In this document: positions 1 to 6,852 of the stretch, piece after piece
Position numbering within the stretch: the first letter of the stretch is position 1
How the letters are laid out: each line of letters opens with the position of its first letter
Assembly: GCA_012518155.1 (NCBI GenBank)
Contig: JAAYTC010000387.1
Location: 1 to 7,817 of the forward strand
DNA: 7,817 nucleotides
Source of the DNA: Bacteroidales bacterium
GTDB lineage: Bacteria > Bacteroidota > Bacteroidia > Bacteroidales > Dysgonomonadaceae
Direction: 5' to 3'
Translations under genes and position numbers: made by a program
The notes under the pieces: model-generated
Databases searched by the model: none
What the model was told of the DNA's origin: nothing
Seen by the model: only the letters and a program-made list of their open reading frames with translations

Positions 1-1688
1 CCAAAGGCCATAAATATATTCGTGAGTTTAACAGCGACAGTGTACCCAAGACCATCTACCGGGTGGGTGGCGTGGTGCTGGCTAAAGAAATCATGTTTTC
101 CTCGAAAGAGAACCGGCTAATGATCCGATATACCTTGCTGGAAGCACACTCTCCCACGACGATCCGTTTCAAGCCGTTCCTGGCCTTCCGAAAAGTTTCG
201 CAACTTACTCGGGAGAACGATCAGGTGGATCGATCTTATCGCGAGGTAGAGAATGGAATCAGTACCTGCATGTACTTCGGATATCCCGAACTATTCATGC
301 AATTCAACAAGAAGCCGGAATTTGTTTATTATCCCGATTGGTATCGTGATATAGAGTATCTTCAAGACCTTCATCGGGGCGATACCTTCCAAGAAGACCT
401 TTACGTGCCGGGGTACTTCGAGATGCCCATCACGAAAGGGGAAGAAATTATTTTTTCTGCCGGTGATATTTTAGTGGATACCTCTACCCTCGCGAAAGAG
501 TTTAACTTCGAGATTGATAAACGTACTCCACGCTCCAGCTTCTACAATTGCCTCAAGAACTCCAGCCATCAGTTCTACTATATTCCTAAAAAGGATGAAT
601 ATTACCTGCTGGCTGGTTACCCGTGGTTCAAAGTACGTGCGAGGGACCAATTTATCGCGCTCCCGGGATGTACCCTCGCGGTGGGAAAACCGCGAGATTT
701 TGAACATATGATGGATACGGCAATTCCGTGCTTACGGGATTTTATGGCCGATACATCATCAAAAAGTTATCTCAAACAGATAGAGGATCCCGATGTCCTA
801 CTATGGGTCACTTGGGCATTACAGCAATTCTGGAAAGAAGAGAAAGAGATTTTTAAGAAGAAGTATGCCCATTTCTTATACGAGATCATCGACTACATCT
901 CCTCGGGAAAACACCCCAACCTAGTGATTGATTCTGACAACCAACTCCTCACGACCTACGGCCGCGACGTGGCAGTAAGCTGGATGAACGCGACCATAGA
1001 CGGCAAACCAGCCATTCCTAGAACAGGCTATCTCGTGGAGTTCAATGCCCTGTGGTATAATACCCTAAAGTTCGCGGAAGAAGTGGCAAACGAGAGTGGG
1101 GACGAAAAAGTAGCGGAAAGTTTTGAAGAGCGAGCCCGGATCACCGGTAATGCCTTCAAAGAGACGTTCTTGAACGACGCGGGGTACCTGTACGACTACG
1201 TGGAGGGGTACTATAAGGATCCCAACGTACGCCCCAATATGATCTTTGCTGTATCACTCCCCTACTCTCCCTTGGAGAGAAGCCAAAAAAAGACGGTACT
1301 CGATTTTGTAACAAAAGAGCTGTTCACGCTCTGTGGATTGCGATCGATCACACCGAAGAGCGAGAAGTTTCATCCTCATTATGCAGGTACGGAGAACGAG
1401 AAAAAGTTCGCCTACTTCAACGGGATGGCCTTCCCCTGGTTGCTAGGAGCTTATATAGAAGCATACCTAAACGTATTTCAGTTGAGTGGGCTCTCCTTGG
1501 CAGACCGAATCATGGTGGAAATGGAGGGACAGATGCAGAACGATTGTATCGGGACCGTTTCGGAATTCTACGAACCCAATCCCCCGTTCATCGCGCACGG
1601 TGGATTCTCGTTCGCCATGAGTGTCGGGGAACTACTAAGAGCGCAGCGAATCATGAACTCTTACAAGCAGAAAATGGACAATTATTAA
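1..1688 (+). CDS. Glycogen debranching enzyme, amylo-alpha-1,6-glucosidase type (GH133/GDE_C), 5'-truncated by window edge
   Basis: Predicted cytoplasmic enzyme that hydrolyses alpha-1,6 branch points of glycogen-like glucan. The frame is already open at base 3 (KGHKYIREFN...), so the GTG at 63 is internal and the true start lies upstream; 561 codons are visible, and from family length I infer that roughly 90-100 N-terminal residues are missing. The N-terminal part is a beta-rich GDE_N-like region. The C-terminal part is an (alpha/alpha) barrel with the GDE_C hallmark blocks: LLWVTWALQQFW (about 804-839), GRDVAVSWMNAT (about 960-995), PRTGYLVEFNALWYN (about 1018-1062), and near the end TVSEFYEPNPP (1554-1586), followed by an HGGFSFAMSVGELLRA block. 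The Glu at 1563-1565 in SEFYEP matches the position of the proposed catalytic base. In many homologues the WMNA block reads WMDA; here it is Asn (987-989). First visible gene of an operon; the next gene starts 10 nt after its stop. No frameshift is seen. Confidence 0.9.
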   Translation, partial: KGHKYIREFNSDSVPKTIYRVGGVVLAKEIMFSSKENRLMIRYTLLEAHSPTTIRFKPFLAFRKVSQLTRENDQVDRSYREVENGISTCMYFGYPELFMQFNKKPEFVYYPDWYRDIEYLQDLHRGDTFQEDLYVPGYFEMPITKGEEIIFSAGDILVDTSTLAKEFNFEIDKRTPRSSFYNCLKNSSHQFYYIPKKDEYYLLAGYPWFKVRARDQFIALPGCTLAVGKPRDFEHMMDTAIPCLRDFMADTSSKSYLKQIEDPDVLLWVTWALQQFWKEEKEIFKKKYAHFLYEIIDYISSGKHPNLVIDSDNQLLTTYGRDVAVSWMNATIDGKPAIPRTGYLVEFNALWYNTLKFAEEVANESGDEKVAESFEERARITGNAFKETFLNDAGYLYDYVEGYYKDPNVRPNMIFAVSLPYSPLERSQKKTVLDFVTKELFTLCGLRSITPKSEKFHPHYAGTENEKKFAYFNGMAFPWLLGAYIEAYLNVFQLSGLSLADRIMVEMEGQMQNDCIGTVSEFYEPNPPFIAHGGFSFAMSVGELLRAQRIMNSYKQKMDNY

Positions 1689-1698
1689 TAATGTACGC

Positions 1699-2955
1699 AT
1701 GAGAGCATTAATGTTTGGCTGGGAATTCCCGCCACATATCCTAGGAGGACTGGGAACCGCGAGTTATGGAATGACTAAGGGCATGGCCAAACAGGACGAT
1801 ATGGAGATTATTTTCGTGATACCCAAACCATGGGGAGACGAAGACCAGAGCTTCATGAAGATCATCGGGGCAAATAACACGCCCGTCGTATGGCGAGACA
1901 TACCATGGGAAATCGCGAAGCCGAGGTTCGAAAAGTTCATGAACCCTGAAGAATACTACCGGATGAGAGATAATATCTACGCCGATTTTAATTACATGCA
2001 TACCAACGATATGGGATGCATTGAATTTTCCGGTCGGTACCCTAACAATATCCTAGAAGAGACAAATAATTATTCCATCGTGGCAGGTGTCATTGCCCGT
2101 ACATACGAATTCGATGTTATCCACGCGCACGATTGGCTTACCTATCCAGCCGGCCTACATGCCAAAAGTGTTACCGGCAAGCCAATGGTGATTCATGTGC
2201 ATGCCACCGAGTTCGACCGAAGCAGGGGCAAGCCCAATCCTATCGTATACGGAATCGAAAAGGATGGTATGGATAACTGCGACCACATCATCTGTGTGAG
2301 CGAACATACCCGTCGCGTTGTGATCGAGAACTACCAGCAGCCGCACTGGAAAGTAACTGCCGTCCATAACGCGGTGGAGCCGCTCAGCCCGGAAATTGAA
2401 GCCATCGAGCGCATCTCAGGCGTCTCAGACAAAGTGGTCACTTTTCTGGGTCGAATCACCATGCAAAAGGGGCCTGAGTTTTTCGTGGACGCGGCCACGC
2501 AAGTGATTCGTAAAACCGACCATATCCGATTCGTGATGGCAGGAAGCGGGGATATGCTGGACAAGATGATTCAACTGGTGGCGGACCGCGGCATCGCGCA
2601 TAAGTTCCATTTTACCGGCTTCCTCCGTGGGAAACAGGTGTACGAAATGCTCAAATCAAGCGACGTCTACGTGATGCCATCCGTATCGGAACCATTCGGC
2701 ATCTCGCCTTTAGAAGCGATGCAGTGCAACGTGCCCAGCATTATCTCTTACCAGTCCGGCTGTTCAGAAATTCTCCATAACGTGGTAAAAACCGACTATT
2801 GGGATGTGGACTCGATGGCAGACGCTATCTATTCTATATGCACCTATCCGGCTATGGCAGATCATCTGAAGGTGGAAGGAAAAAAAGAGGTGGATAACAT
2901 CAAATGGGAAGATGCCGGGCTCAAGATTCGAAAAATTTACGATAGCCTCGTCTAA
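1699..2955 (+). CDS. GT4-type glycosyltransferase (GT-B fold), glycogen-synthase-like
   Basis: A 418-residue retaining GT-B glycosyltransferase, probably transferring glucose from a nucleotide sugar to an alpha-glucan chain; donor and acceptor are inferred from context only. The N-terminal acceptor domain opens with MRALMFGWEFPPHILGGLG, whose glycine loop lacks the Lys of the KTGGL motif of classic GlgA (GT5), so GT4 is the better family call. HAHDW is at residues 142-146. The C-terminal donor domain starts near GRITMQKGPE (251-260), with the expected Lys at 257. The EX7E motif is E331-P-F-G-I-S-P-L-E339, followed by a typical nucleotide-sugar pocket segment. The ATG at 1699 lies 10 nt after the debranching enzyme stop, so the two are almost certainly cotranscribed. 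There is no Shine-Dalgarno sequence, as usual in this phylum. The sandwich position between debranching enzyme and GH57 protein supports a glycogen role; a different sugar donor cannot be excluded. Confidence 0.87.
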   Translation: MRALMFGWEFPPHILGGLGTASYGMTKGMAKQDDMEIIFVIPKPWGDEDQSFMKIIGANNTPVVWRDIPWEIAKPRFEKFMNPEEYYRMRDNIYADFNYMHTNDMGCIEFSGRYPNNILEETNNYSIVAGVIARTYEFDVIHAHDWLTYPAGLHAKSVTGKPMVIHVHATEFDRSRGKPNPIVYGIEKDGMDNCDHIICVSEHTRRVVIENYQQPHWKVTAVHNAVEPLSPEIEAIERISGVSDKVVTFLGRITMQKGPEFFVDAATQVIRKTDHIRFVMAGSGDMLDKMIQLVADRGIAHKFHFTGFLRGKQVYEMLKSSDVYVMPSVSEPFGISPLEAMQCNVPSIISYQSGCSEILHNVVKTDYWDVDSMADAIYSICTYPAMADHLKVEGKKEVDNIKWEDAGLKIRKIYDSLV

Positions 2956-3005
2956 CCCAAAGGAATAATCGACCGAATAACAGTGAAAATAAAAAAGACA
3001 CATAT

Positions 3006-4343
3006 ATGAAGACAATTTGCTTTTACTTCCAGGTTCATCAACCGTTCCGGTTAAAAAGATACCGCTTTTTCAATATTGGGAGCGATCACTATTATTACGA
3101 TGACTACGCCAACGAGGATATTCTTCAACAGATCGCTGCCCGATCGTATATCCCCGCTAACCGGATGTTACTCGACCTGATCAATCAAAATAAAGGAAAA
3201 TTCAAGGTGGCATTCTCCATCTCCGGGGTAGCACTGGAGCAGATGGAGATCTACACGCCGGAAGTGATCGACGGGTTCCGCGAATTGAGCAAGACGGGCG
3301 ACGTGGAGTTCCTAACGGAGACCTACGCGCACTCTCTGGCCAGCCTCTTCGATACCGAAGAGTTTCAAAACCAAGTGAAGCACCATGCAGGCCGGATAGA
3401 AATGTTGTTCGATCAGAAGCCCACCGTTGTCCGTAACACGGAACTTATCTACTCCGACGAGATCGCCGAAACGGTATACGACATGGGATATACTAAAATG
3501 ATTACCGAGGGAGCCAAACACATCCTGGGATGGAAAAGTCCTAACTACGTGTACCAAGCAACTACTCGCCCAAAAATGAAAGTATTGCTTAAGAACAGCC
3601 GCTTTAGCGATGATATCGCTTATCGCTTCTCTAACTACAGCTGGAACGAGTACCCGCTAACGGCAGATAAATTCATCTCGTGGATTGCATCTACCCCCGC
3701 GGAAGAGCAAGTGGTCAATCTTTTCATGAACTACGAGACACTGGGCAACCTCCAACCGGCGCATAGCGGTATTTTCGAATTCGTGAAAGCGTTGCCCCGC
3801 TTCGCGTCTGAAAAAGGTATCGGGTTCTCCACGCCATCCGAAGCATTAGACACGCTAACCCCGATTGGAGCAGTAAACGTGCCCAATACCATCTCGTGGG
3901 CGGACGAGGAACGGGACGTGAGCGCGTGGTTGGGGAATAAATTACAGCAAAGTGCCTTGAAAGCACTCTACGAGATGGGTGAGCGGGTACGGTTGTGTAC
4001 CGACCGGCGATTGAAACAGGACTGGGTATACTTACAGACCAGCGACCATTTCCACTACATGTCCACCAAACATTTTGGCAGTGGCGAGAGCCAGTTCAGC
4101 CCTTACATGTCGCCCTACGACGCGTTCAATAACTACATGAACGTGTTGAGCGATTTTATAGGACGAGTGGACGCACAGTACCCGGATACGGTAGACAATG
4201 AAGAGCTCAACGCGCTGCTAACCACCATTCACAACCAAGAAATGGAAATAAAGCGATTACAAACGGAGTTGAAAACAGTGATCGGGAGCAACGAAGAACT
4301 GCTGTTGGAAAGATCCGGAAAAAAAAAGGCAACTACGAAATAA
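3006..4343 (+). CDS. GH57 alpha-amylase-like protein with Asn in place of the expected catalytic Asp
   Basis: A 445-residue family GH57 protein, no signal peptide, so cytoplasmic. Conserved blocks in order: VHQPFRLK (His11-Gln12-Pro13), VEFLTETYAHSLASL (His109), VVRNTELIYSDEIA with the nucleophile Glu146 intact, NLFMNYETLG (238-247), and ISWADEERDVSAWLGN (296-311). In the fourth block GH57 amylases normally have FMDYETFG with Asp as acid/base; here the codon 3729-3731 is AAC (Asn242), and the residues after it also differ (LGNLQ rather than the FGEHQ I recall for relatives). The reading frame is otherwise intact and well conserved, so this is not simple decay. The C-terminus (about 400-445) is a heptad-like, charged tail ending in a Lys-rich segment. 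It starts 50 nt after the glycosyltransferase stop, in A-rich sequence without a Shine-Dalgarno motif, and is followed by a terminator, so it is probably the last gene of the operon. Family assignment is certain; hydrolytic activity is doubtful. Confidence 0.9.
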   Translation: MKTICFYFQVHQPFRLKRYRFFNIGSDHYYYDDYANEDILQQIAARSYIPANRMLLDLINQNKGKFKVAFSISGVALEQMEIYTPEVIDGFRELSKTGDVEFLTETYAHSLASLFDTEEFQNQVKHHAGRIEMLFDQKPTVVRNTELIYSDEIAETVYDMGYTKMITEGAKHILGWKSPNYVYQATTRPKMKVLLKNSRFSDDIAYRFSNYSWNEYPLTADKFISWIASTPAEEQVVNLFMNYETLGNLQPAHSGIFEFVKALPRFASEKGIGFSTPSEALDTLTPIGAVNVPNTISWADEERDVSAWLGNKLQQSALKALYEMGERVRLCTDRRLKQDWVYLQTSDHFHYMSTKHFGSGESQFSPYMSPYDAFNNYMNVLSDFIGRVDAQYPDTVDNEELNALLTTIHNQEMEIKRLQTELKTVIGSNEELLLERSGKKKATTK

Positions 4344-4367
4344 TAGAAAATAGTGCCGTGAAACAGT

Positions 4368-4406
4368 ACGGGGTGACATTTTCATGCCACCCCGTTTCTT
4401 TATTTC
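4368..4406 (+). terminator. Intrinsic terminator of the glycogen operon, between convergent genes
   Basis: A perfect 8-bp inverted repeat (acggggtg at 4368-4375, caccccgt at 4388-4395) continues inward through one A/C mismatch into a 3-bp cat/atg stem with a 4-nt loop. On the + strand it is followed by a T-rich tract (4395-4406), as in a Rho-independent terminator. It lies 24 nt after the GH57 stop and 26 nt from the stop of rny on the other strand. On the - strand the hairpin lacks a good T-run, so it should act mainly on rightward transcripts, although partial bidirectional use is possible. Confidence 0.85.
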
Positions 4407-4431
4407 TAAAATCGTTGACTAAAAAGTCGGA

Positions 4432-5961
4432 CTATTTCGCGTAACTCACGGCACGTGTCTCTCGAATCACCGTGATCTTCACCTGTCCGGGGTAAGTCAT
4501 CTCGGTTTGTATCTTGCGAGCGATTTCCGACGATAGCTTTTCCGTATCCTGATCATCAATCTTATCGGCTCCCACGATCACCCGCAGCTCGCGGCCAGCC
4601 TGAATGGCATAGGTTTTAAGCACGCCGGGGTATGAAAGCGCTAATTTTTCTAAATCATTCAAGCGCTTAATGTAGGCTTCCACGATTTCACGCCGTGCGC
4701 CGGGACGTGCCCCCGAAATGGCGTCGCACACCTGCACGATGGGTGCCAACAGGGTGGTCATCTCTACCTCGTCGTGGTGAGCACCTATGGCGTTGCAGAT
4801 ATCCGGTTTCTCTTTATACTTCTCGGCTAACTTCATCCCGAGAATCGCGTGCGGCAACTCCGGCTCATCGTCGGGCACCTTTCCAATATCATGCAGCAGG
4901 CCTGCTCGCTTGGCCTTCTTCGGGTTCAATCCCAGTTCAGAGGCCATGATCGCGCAAAGGTTGGCCGTTTCTCTCGAGTGCTGGAGCAGGTTTTGACCGT
5001 ATGAAGAGCGGTACTTCATCTTACCTACCATACGGATCAACTCGGGATGCAGACCGTGAATACCGAGGTCAATCACCGTCCGTTTCCCCGTCTCCACGAT
5101 CTCGTCGTCGATCTGCTTTTTCACTTTCGAAACCACTTCCTCGATGCGTGCCGGGTGAATACGTCCGTCTGCTACCAGCTGATGGAGCGATAGACGGGCT
5201 ATTTCGCGCCGTACGGGATCGAACCCCGACAACACGATAGCCTCCGGGGTGTCATCTACCACGATCTCCACACCGGTAGCCGCTTCCAGTGCACGTATAT
5301 TCCGGCCTTCACGACCAATAATACGTCCTTTCACCTCGTCGGAATCGATATGGAATACCGTGACCGAGTTCTCGATGGAGGTCTCGGTGGCAACTCGTTG
5401 AATCGACTGTATCACGATTCGTTTCGCCTCTTTGTTCGCGGAGAGGCGGGCCTCCTCCATGATATCGCTGATGTAAGATTGAGCATCTGTTTGAGCTTCC
5501 TCTTTCAGTGATTCCACCAGTCGCTCCTTGGCTTCATCGGCCGATAGCCCCGAGATGGTCTCGAGCCTTTCCACCGACTGCCGATGAACACGTTCCAGCT
5601 CCGCGCCCTTTTTATCCAGGAACTCTTGCTGGTTCGCGAGGCTGTTTTTTTGTTCGTCTACTTCATTGTTTTTCTTATTCAGCTCCTCTTGCCGTTGATT
5701 AAGAGACATCTCGCGCTGTTTAAGCCTATTCTCCGTGTTCTGGATCTTGGCGGTGCGAGCGTTGGCTTGTTTTTCGGCCTCCGTTTTCATGGCGAGAGCC
5801 TCCTCTTTCGCCTCAAGTAAGATTTTTTTTCGTATGACCTCAGCATCCTTCTCCGCGTCGCTCATGATATTTTGCGCGCGGGAATTGGCCATCTTACCAG
5901 TCACGTACCAGGCTACAACAGCACCGATAAGTAAACCGATAATTCCTATAACTATTCCCAT
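4432..5961 (-). CDS. rny: Ribonuclease Y
   Basis: A 509-residue membrane-anchored endoribonuclease that starts bulk mRNA decay and processing in bacteria that use it; family length is about 510-520. Domain order is complete: an N-terminal hydrophobic membrane segment (residues about 2-20), a long charged coiled coil (about 30-160, rich in Glu/Lys/Gln), a KH RNA-binding domain with GRIIGREGRN at 212-221, and an HD hydrolase domain. HD metal and catalytic residues are visible: H328-S-R-E331, H357-D358, His371, H395-H396, and D413 in the VCDAISGARPGAR block. The ATG at 5961 gives a start directly before the membrane segment; sequence upstream is A/T-rich with no Shine-Dalgarno motif. It lies about 156 nt downstream of zapA on the same strand, with a structured RNA candidate in between. 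The stop codon is TAG. I see no recognisable TAnnTTTG promoter immediately upstream, so it may depend on upstream transcription. Confidence 0.97.
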   Translation of the reverse strand: MGIVIGIIGLLIGAVVAWYVTGKMANSRAQNIMSDAEKDAEVIRKKILLEAKEEALAMKTEAEKQANARTAKIQNTENRLKQREMSLNQRQEELNKKNNEVDEQKNSLANQQEFLDKKGAELERVHRQSVERLETISGLSADEAKERLVESLKEEAQTDAQSYISDIMEEARLSANKEAKRIVIQSIQRVATETSIENSVTVFHIDSDEVKGRIIGREGRNIRALEAATGVEIVVDDTPEAIVLSGFDPVRREIARLSLHQLVADGRIHPARIEEVVSKVKKQIDDEIVETGKRTVIDLGIHGLHPELIRMVGKMKYRSSYGQNLLQHSRETANLCAIMASELGLNPKKAKRAGLLHDIGKVPDDEPELPHAILGMKLAEKYKEKPDICNAIGAHHDEVEMTTLLAPIVQVCDAISGARPGARREIVEAYIKRLNDLEKLALSYPGVLKTYAIQAGRELRVIVGADKIDDQDTEKLSSEIARKIQTEMTYPGQVKITVIRETRAVSYAK

Positions 5962-5996
5962 ATTGCATATTATTAAATTGATTTATATTATCCTCA

Positions 5997-6111
5997 CCGG
6001 AACTACCCGGCGAAGAAATTAGCCCCAATAAAAAAAAATCGCACTCGATTATACACGCCGTGTAAGGCATGCATAAAAGGTGCGTGTACGTAAATTGTAG
6101 CCCGTTCCCGG
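5997..6111 (-). ncRNA. ssrS: Candidate 6S RNA (Bacteroidota 6S type)
   Basis: The 156-nt gap between zapA and rny can fold, on the - strand, into a long hairpin with a large central bubble, the shape of 6S RNA. The outer stem pairs 6104-6111 (ccgggaac) with 5997-6003 (gttccgg, one bulged G), with an adjacent ctac/gtag match (6097-6100 with 6003-6006). Then comes an asymmetric open region. The inner stem pairs cgcac (6080-6084) with gtgcg (6040-6044), and the apical 9-bp stem is 6066-6074 with 6051-6059, including two G-U pairs, closed by a 6-nt loop. The span of about 115 nt fits what I recall for the Bacteroidota 6S family. 6S RNA sits beside zapA in Proteobacteria, and as I recall between zapA and rny in Bacteroidales. 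6S RNA binds sigma-70-type RNA polymerase as an open-promoter mimic. The exact ends are estimates. The inner hairpin plus T-run could instead be a terminator. Confidence 0.58.
6030..6084 (-). terminator. Possible intrinsic terminator downstream of zapA (alternative reading of the structured region)
   Basis: On the - strand the cgcac/gtgcg stem (6080-6084 with 6040-6044) encloses the 9-bp apical stem (6066-6074 with 6051-6059), and nine T follow almost at once (+ strand A-run 6030-6038). That is the layout of a Rho-independent terminator for the coiled-coil/zapA operon. It overlaps the 6S RNA candidate, so the two calls compete: if 6S is right, this T-run lies in the 3' strand of the central bubble rather than at a transcript end. 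The lower stem is only 5 bp and is separated from the apical stem by an internal loop, which makes it a moderate terminator at best. Confidence 0.33.
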
Positions 6112-6117
6112 CGCATA

Positions 6118-6420
6118 TTAGCTCTTCAGATAATCGTCCAATTCGTCGATCAACGAATCGATTTTATCTTCAAAGGGTTTCGTGTTATTCTTATTTCCCA
6201 GAGTAAAATTCTCTGCCAATGCCTGAATGGCCGTCATGGCCAAAAAATCTTGTGTCGTCATGGGGGAGTTATTTCCCCCGTAAGCAACCCGGTATTGGTT
6301 GATCTTTATATTTATTCTCTTCGCGGCTTCCCGAAAAGCCTGCTCGTCGGATCTCTTAATCCGCAAAGGGTATTTCCGGCCCGCGATCTCCAACGTCAAT
6401 AAAAATTTCTCGTCGCCCAT
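6118..6420 (-). CDS. zapA: Cell division protein ZapA
   Basis: A 100-residue FtsZ-ring-associated protein that bundles FtsZ protofilaments at midcell. The N-terminal part has the ZapA beta-strand pattern (KFLLTLEIAGRKYPLRIKRS) followed by EQAFREAAKRINIKINQYR, the alpha-helical segment typical of the family; the middle DFLAMTAIQALAENF matches the conserved long helix, and the C-terminus continues as a charged coiled coil (FEDKIDSLIDELDDYLKS). I chose the ATG at 6420; a GTG one codon upstream is in frame but unnecessary. The sequence just before it reads atgtgatg, so an out-of-frame ATG-TGA pair overlaps the start. It follows a small coiled-coil gene after an 18-nt gap and is probably cotranscribed with it from the promoter at 6749-6780. 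Downstream are the 6S-like RNA and rny. Confidence 0.92.
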   Translation of the reverse strand: MGDEKFLLTLEIAGRKYPLRIKRSDEQAFREAAKRINIKINQYRVAYGGNNSPMTTQDFLAMTAIQALAENFTLGNKNNTKPFEDKIDSLIDELDDYLKS

Positions 6421-6438
6421 CACATAAATTTTTAAACG

Positions 6439-6729
6439 TTACGTCAATAAATTTATGCACTTATCTACTTCCCGCACCAGCTTCGACAGCTTGGTTTTCG
6501 CGATCTCCACGTCCACGGAAGCGGCCGTGATGGTTCTCGCGGTCTTTAAACCGTCGTACTTTGCTTTCAATTGCTGCAAATCGTTCATTGCCGCGTCAAT
6601 CTGCTTCTGTCTCGAGCGAATCTCCGATTTTAAACGGTTATTCTCATCCTTCAGGGAATCACATAGAAACATCACTTGCTTTATCCGCACTTCCAAATCG
6701 ACCAGCAGCTTGTCATGTCCCTCAGCCAT
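6439..6729 (-). CDS. Small coiled-coil protein upstream of zapA (ZapB-like by shape and position)
   Basis: A 96-residue, highly charged, largely helical protein with no membrane segment or signal peptide. Residues about 8-75 form a heptad-patterned coiled coil (KLLVDLEVRIKQVMFLCDSL, then DENNRLKSEIRSRQKQID), and a second helix (EIAKTKLSKLVREVDKCINL) closes the protein. I do not recognise a catalytic motif. Its place directly before zapA, 18 nt apart on the same strand, suggests a partner of ZapA or the Z-ring; small coiled-coil genes next to zapA are known in other phyla. An in-frame ATG at 6747 would add six residues, but the predicted transcription start (about 6743-6745) lies inside or downstream of it, so ATG 6729 is preferred. 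Function is inferred from context, and homology to E. coli ZapB is not shown. Confidence 0.8.
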   Translation of the reverse strand: MAEGHDKLLVDLEVRIKQVMFLCDSLKDENNRLKSEIRSRQKQIDAAMNDLQQLKAKYDGLKTARTITAASVDVEIAKTKLSKLVREVDKCINLLT

Positions 6730-6748
6730 ATGAAAACAAAAATTCACG

Positions 6749-6780
6749 CAAATATAAGGATTGAAACAGACTTACACAAA
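6749..6780 (-). promoter_or_regulatory. Bacteroidota primary-sigma promoter for the coiled-coil/zapA operon
   Basis: On the - strand, TTTG (6780-6777) is followed after exactly 20 nt by TATATTTG (6756-6749), a full match to the TTTG-N19-21-TAnnTTTG consensus known from Bacteroides. Transcription should start near 6743-6745, giving a 5' leader of about 15 nt before the ATG at 6729 and arguing against the longer start at 6747. Confidence 0.8.
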
Positions 6781-6813
6781 TTAAATAGCCGATATTTTGT
6801 TTATTCAAACAAG

Positions 6814-6845
6814 TTTTATAATGCCGGGGGAGATTGTTATATTTG
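6814..6845 (+). promoter_or_regulatory. Bacteroidota primary-sigma promoter for the B3/B4-domain gene
   Basis: TATATTTG at 6838-6845 is a perfect -7 element (TAnnTTTG), identical to the one on the opposite strand. Exactly 20 nt upstream is TTTT (6814-6817), a one-base departure from the TTTG -33 element. The predicted start of transcription (about 6849-6852) falls almost on the ATG at 6853, so the mRNA would have no or nearly no 5' leader. Confidence 0.68.
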
Positions 6846-6852
6846 CCGGGTG

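Noticed and set aside
63..65. GTG at 63 as the start of the debranching enzyme
   Set aside because: The frame is open and reads family-like sequence (KGHKYIREFN) from base 3, so the gene simply enters from the left edge.
4419..4430. Small inverted repeat gact-aaaa-agtc just past the rny stop, as its terminator
   Set aside because: The stem is only 4 bp and A/T-rich flanks give no convincing termination signal; the strong hairpin at 4368-4395 explains the convergent boundary better.
6676..6852. N-terminal extension of the B3/B4 protein to an ATG at 6676
   Set aside because: The extra 59 codons run through the divergent coiled-coil gene start and both promoters. The predicted transcription start is downstream of it, and the family begins at the MKERK start.
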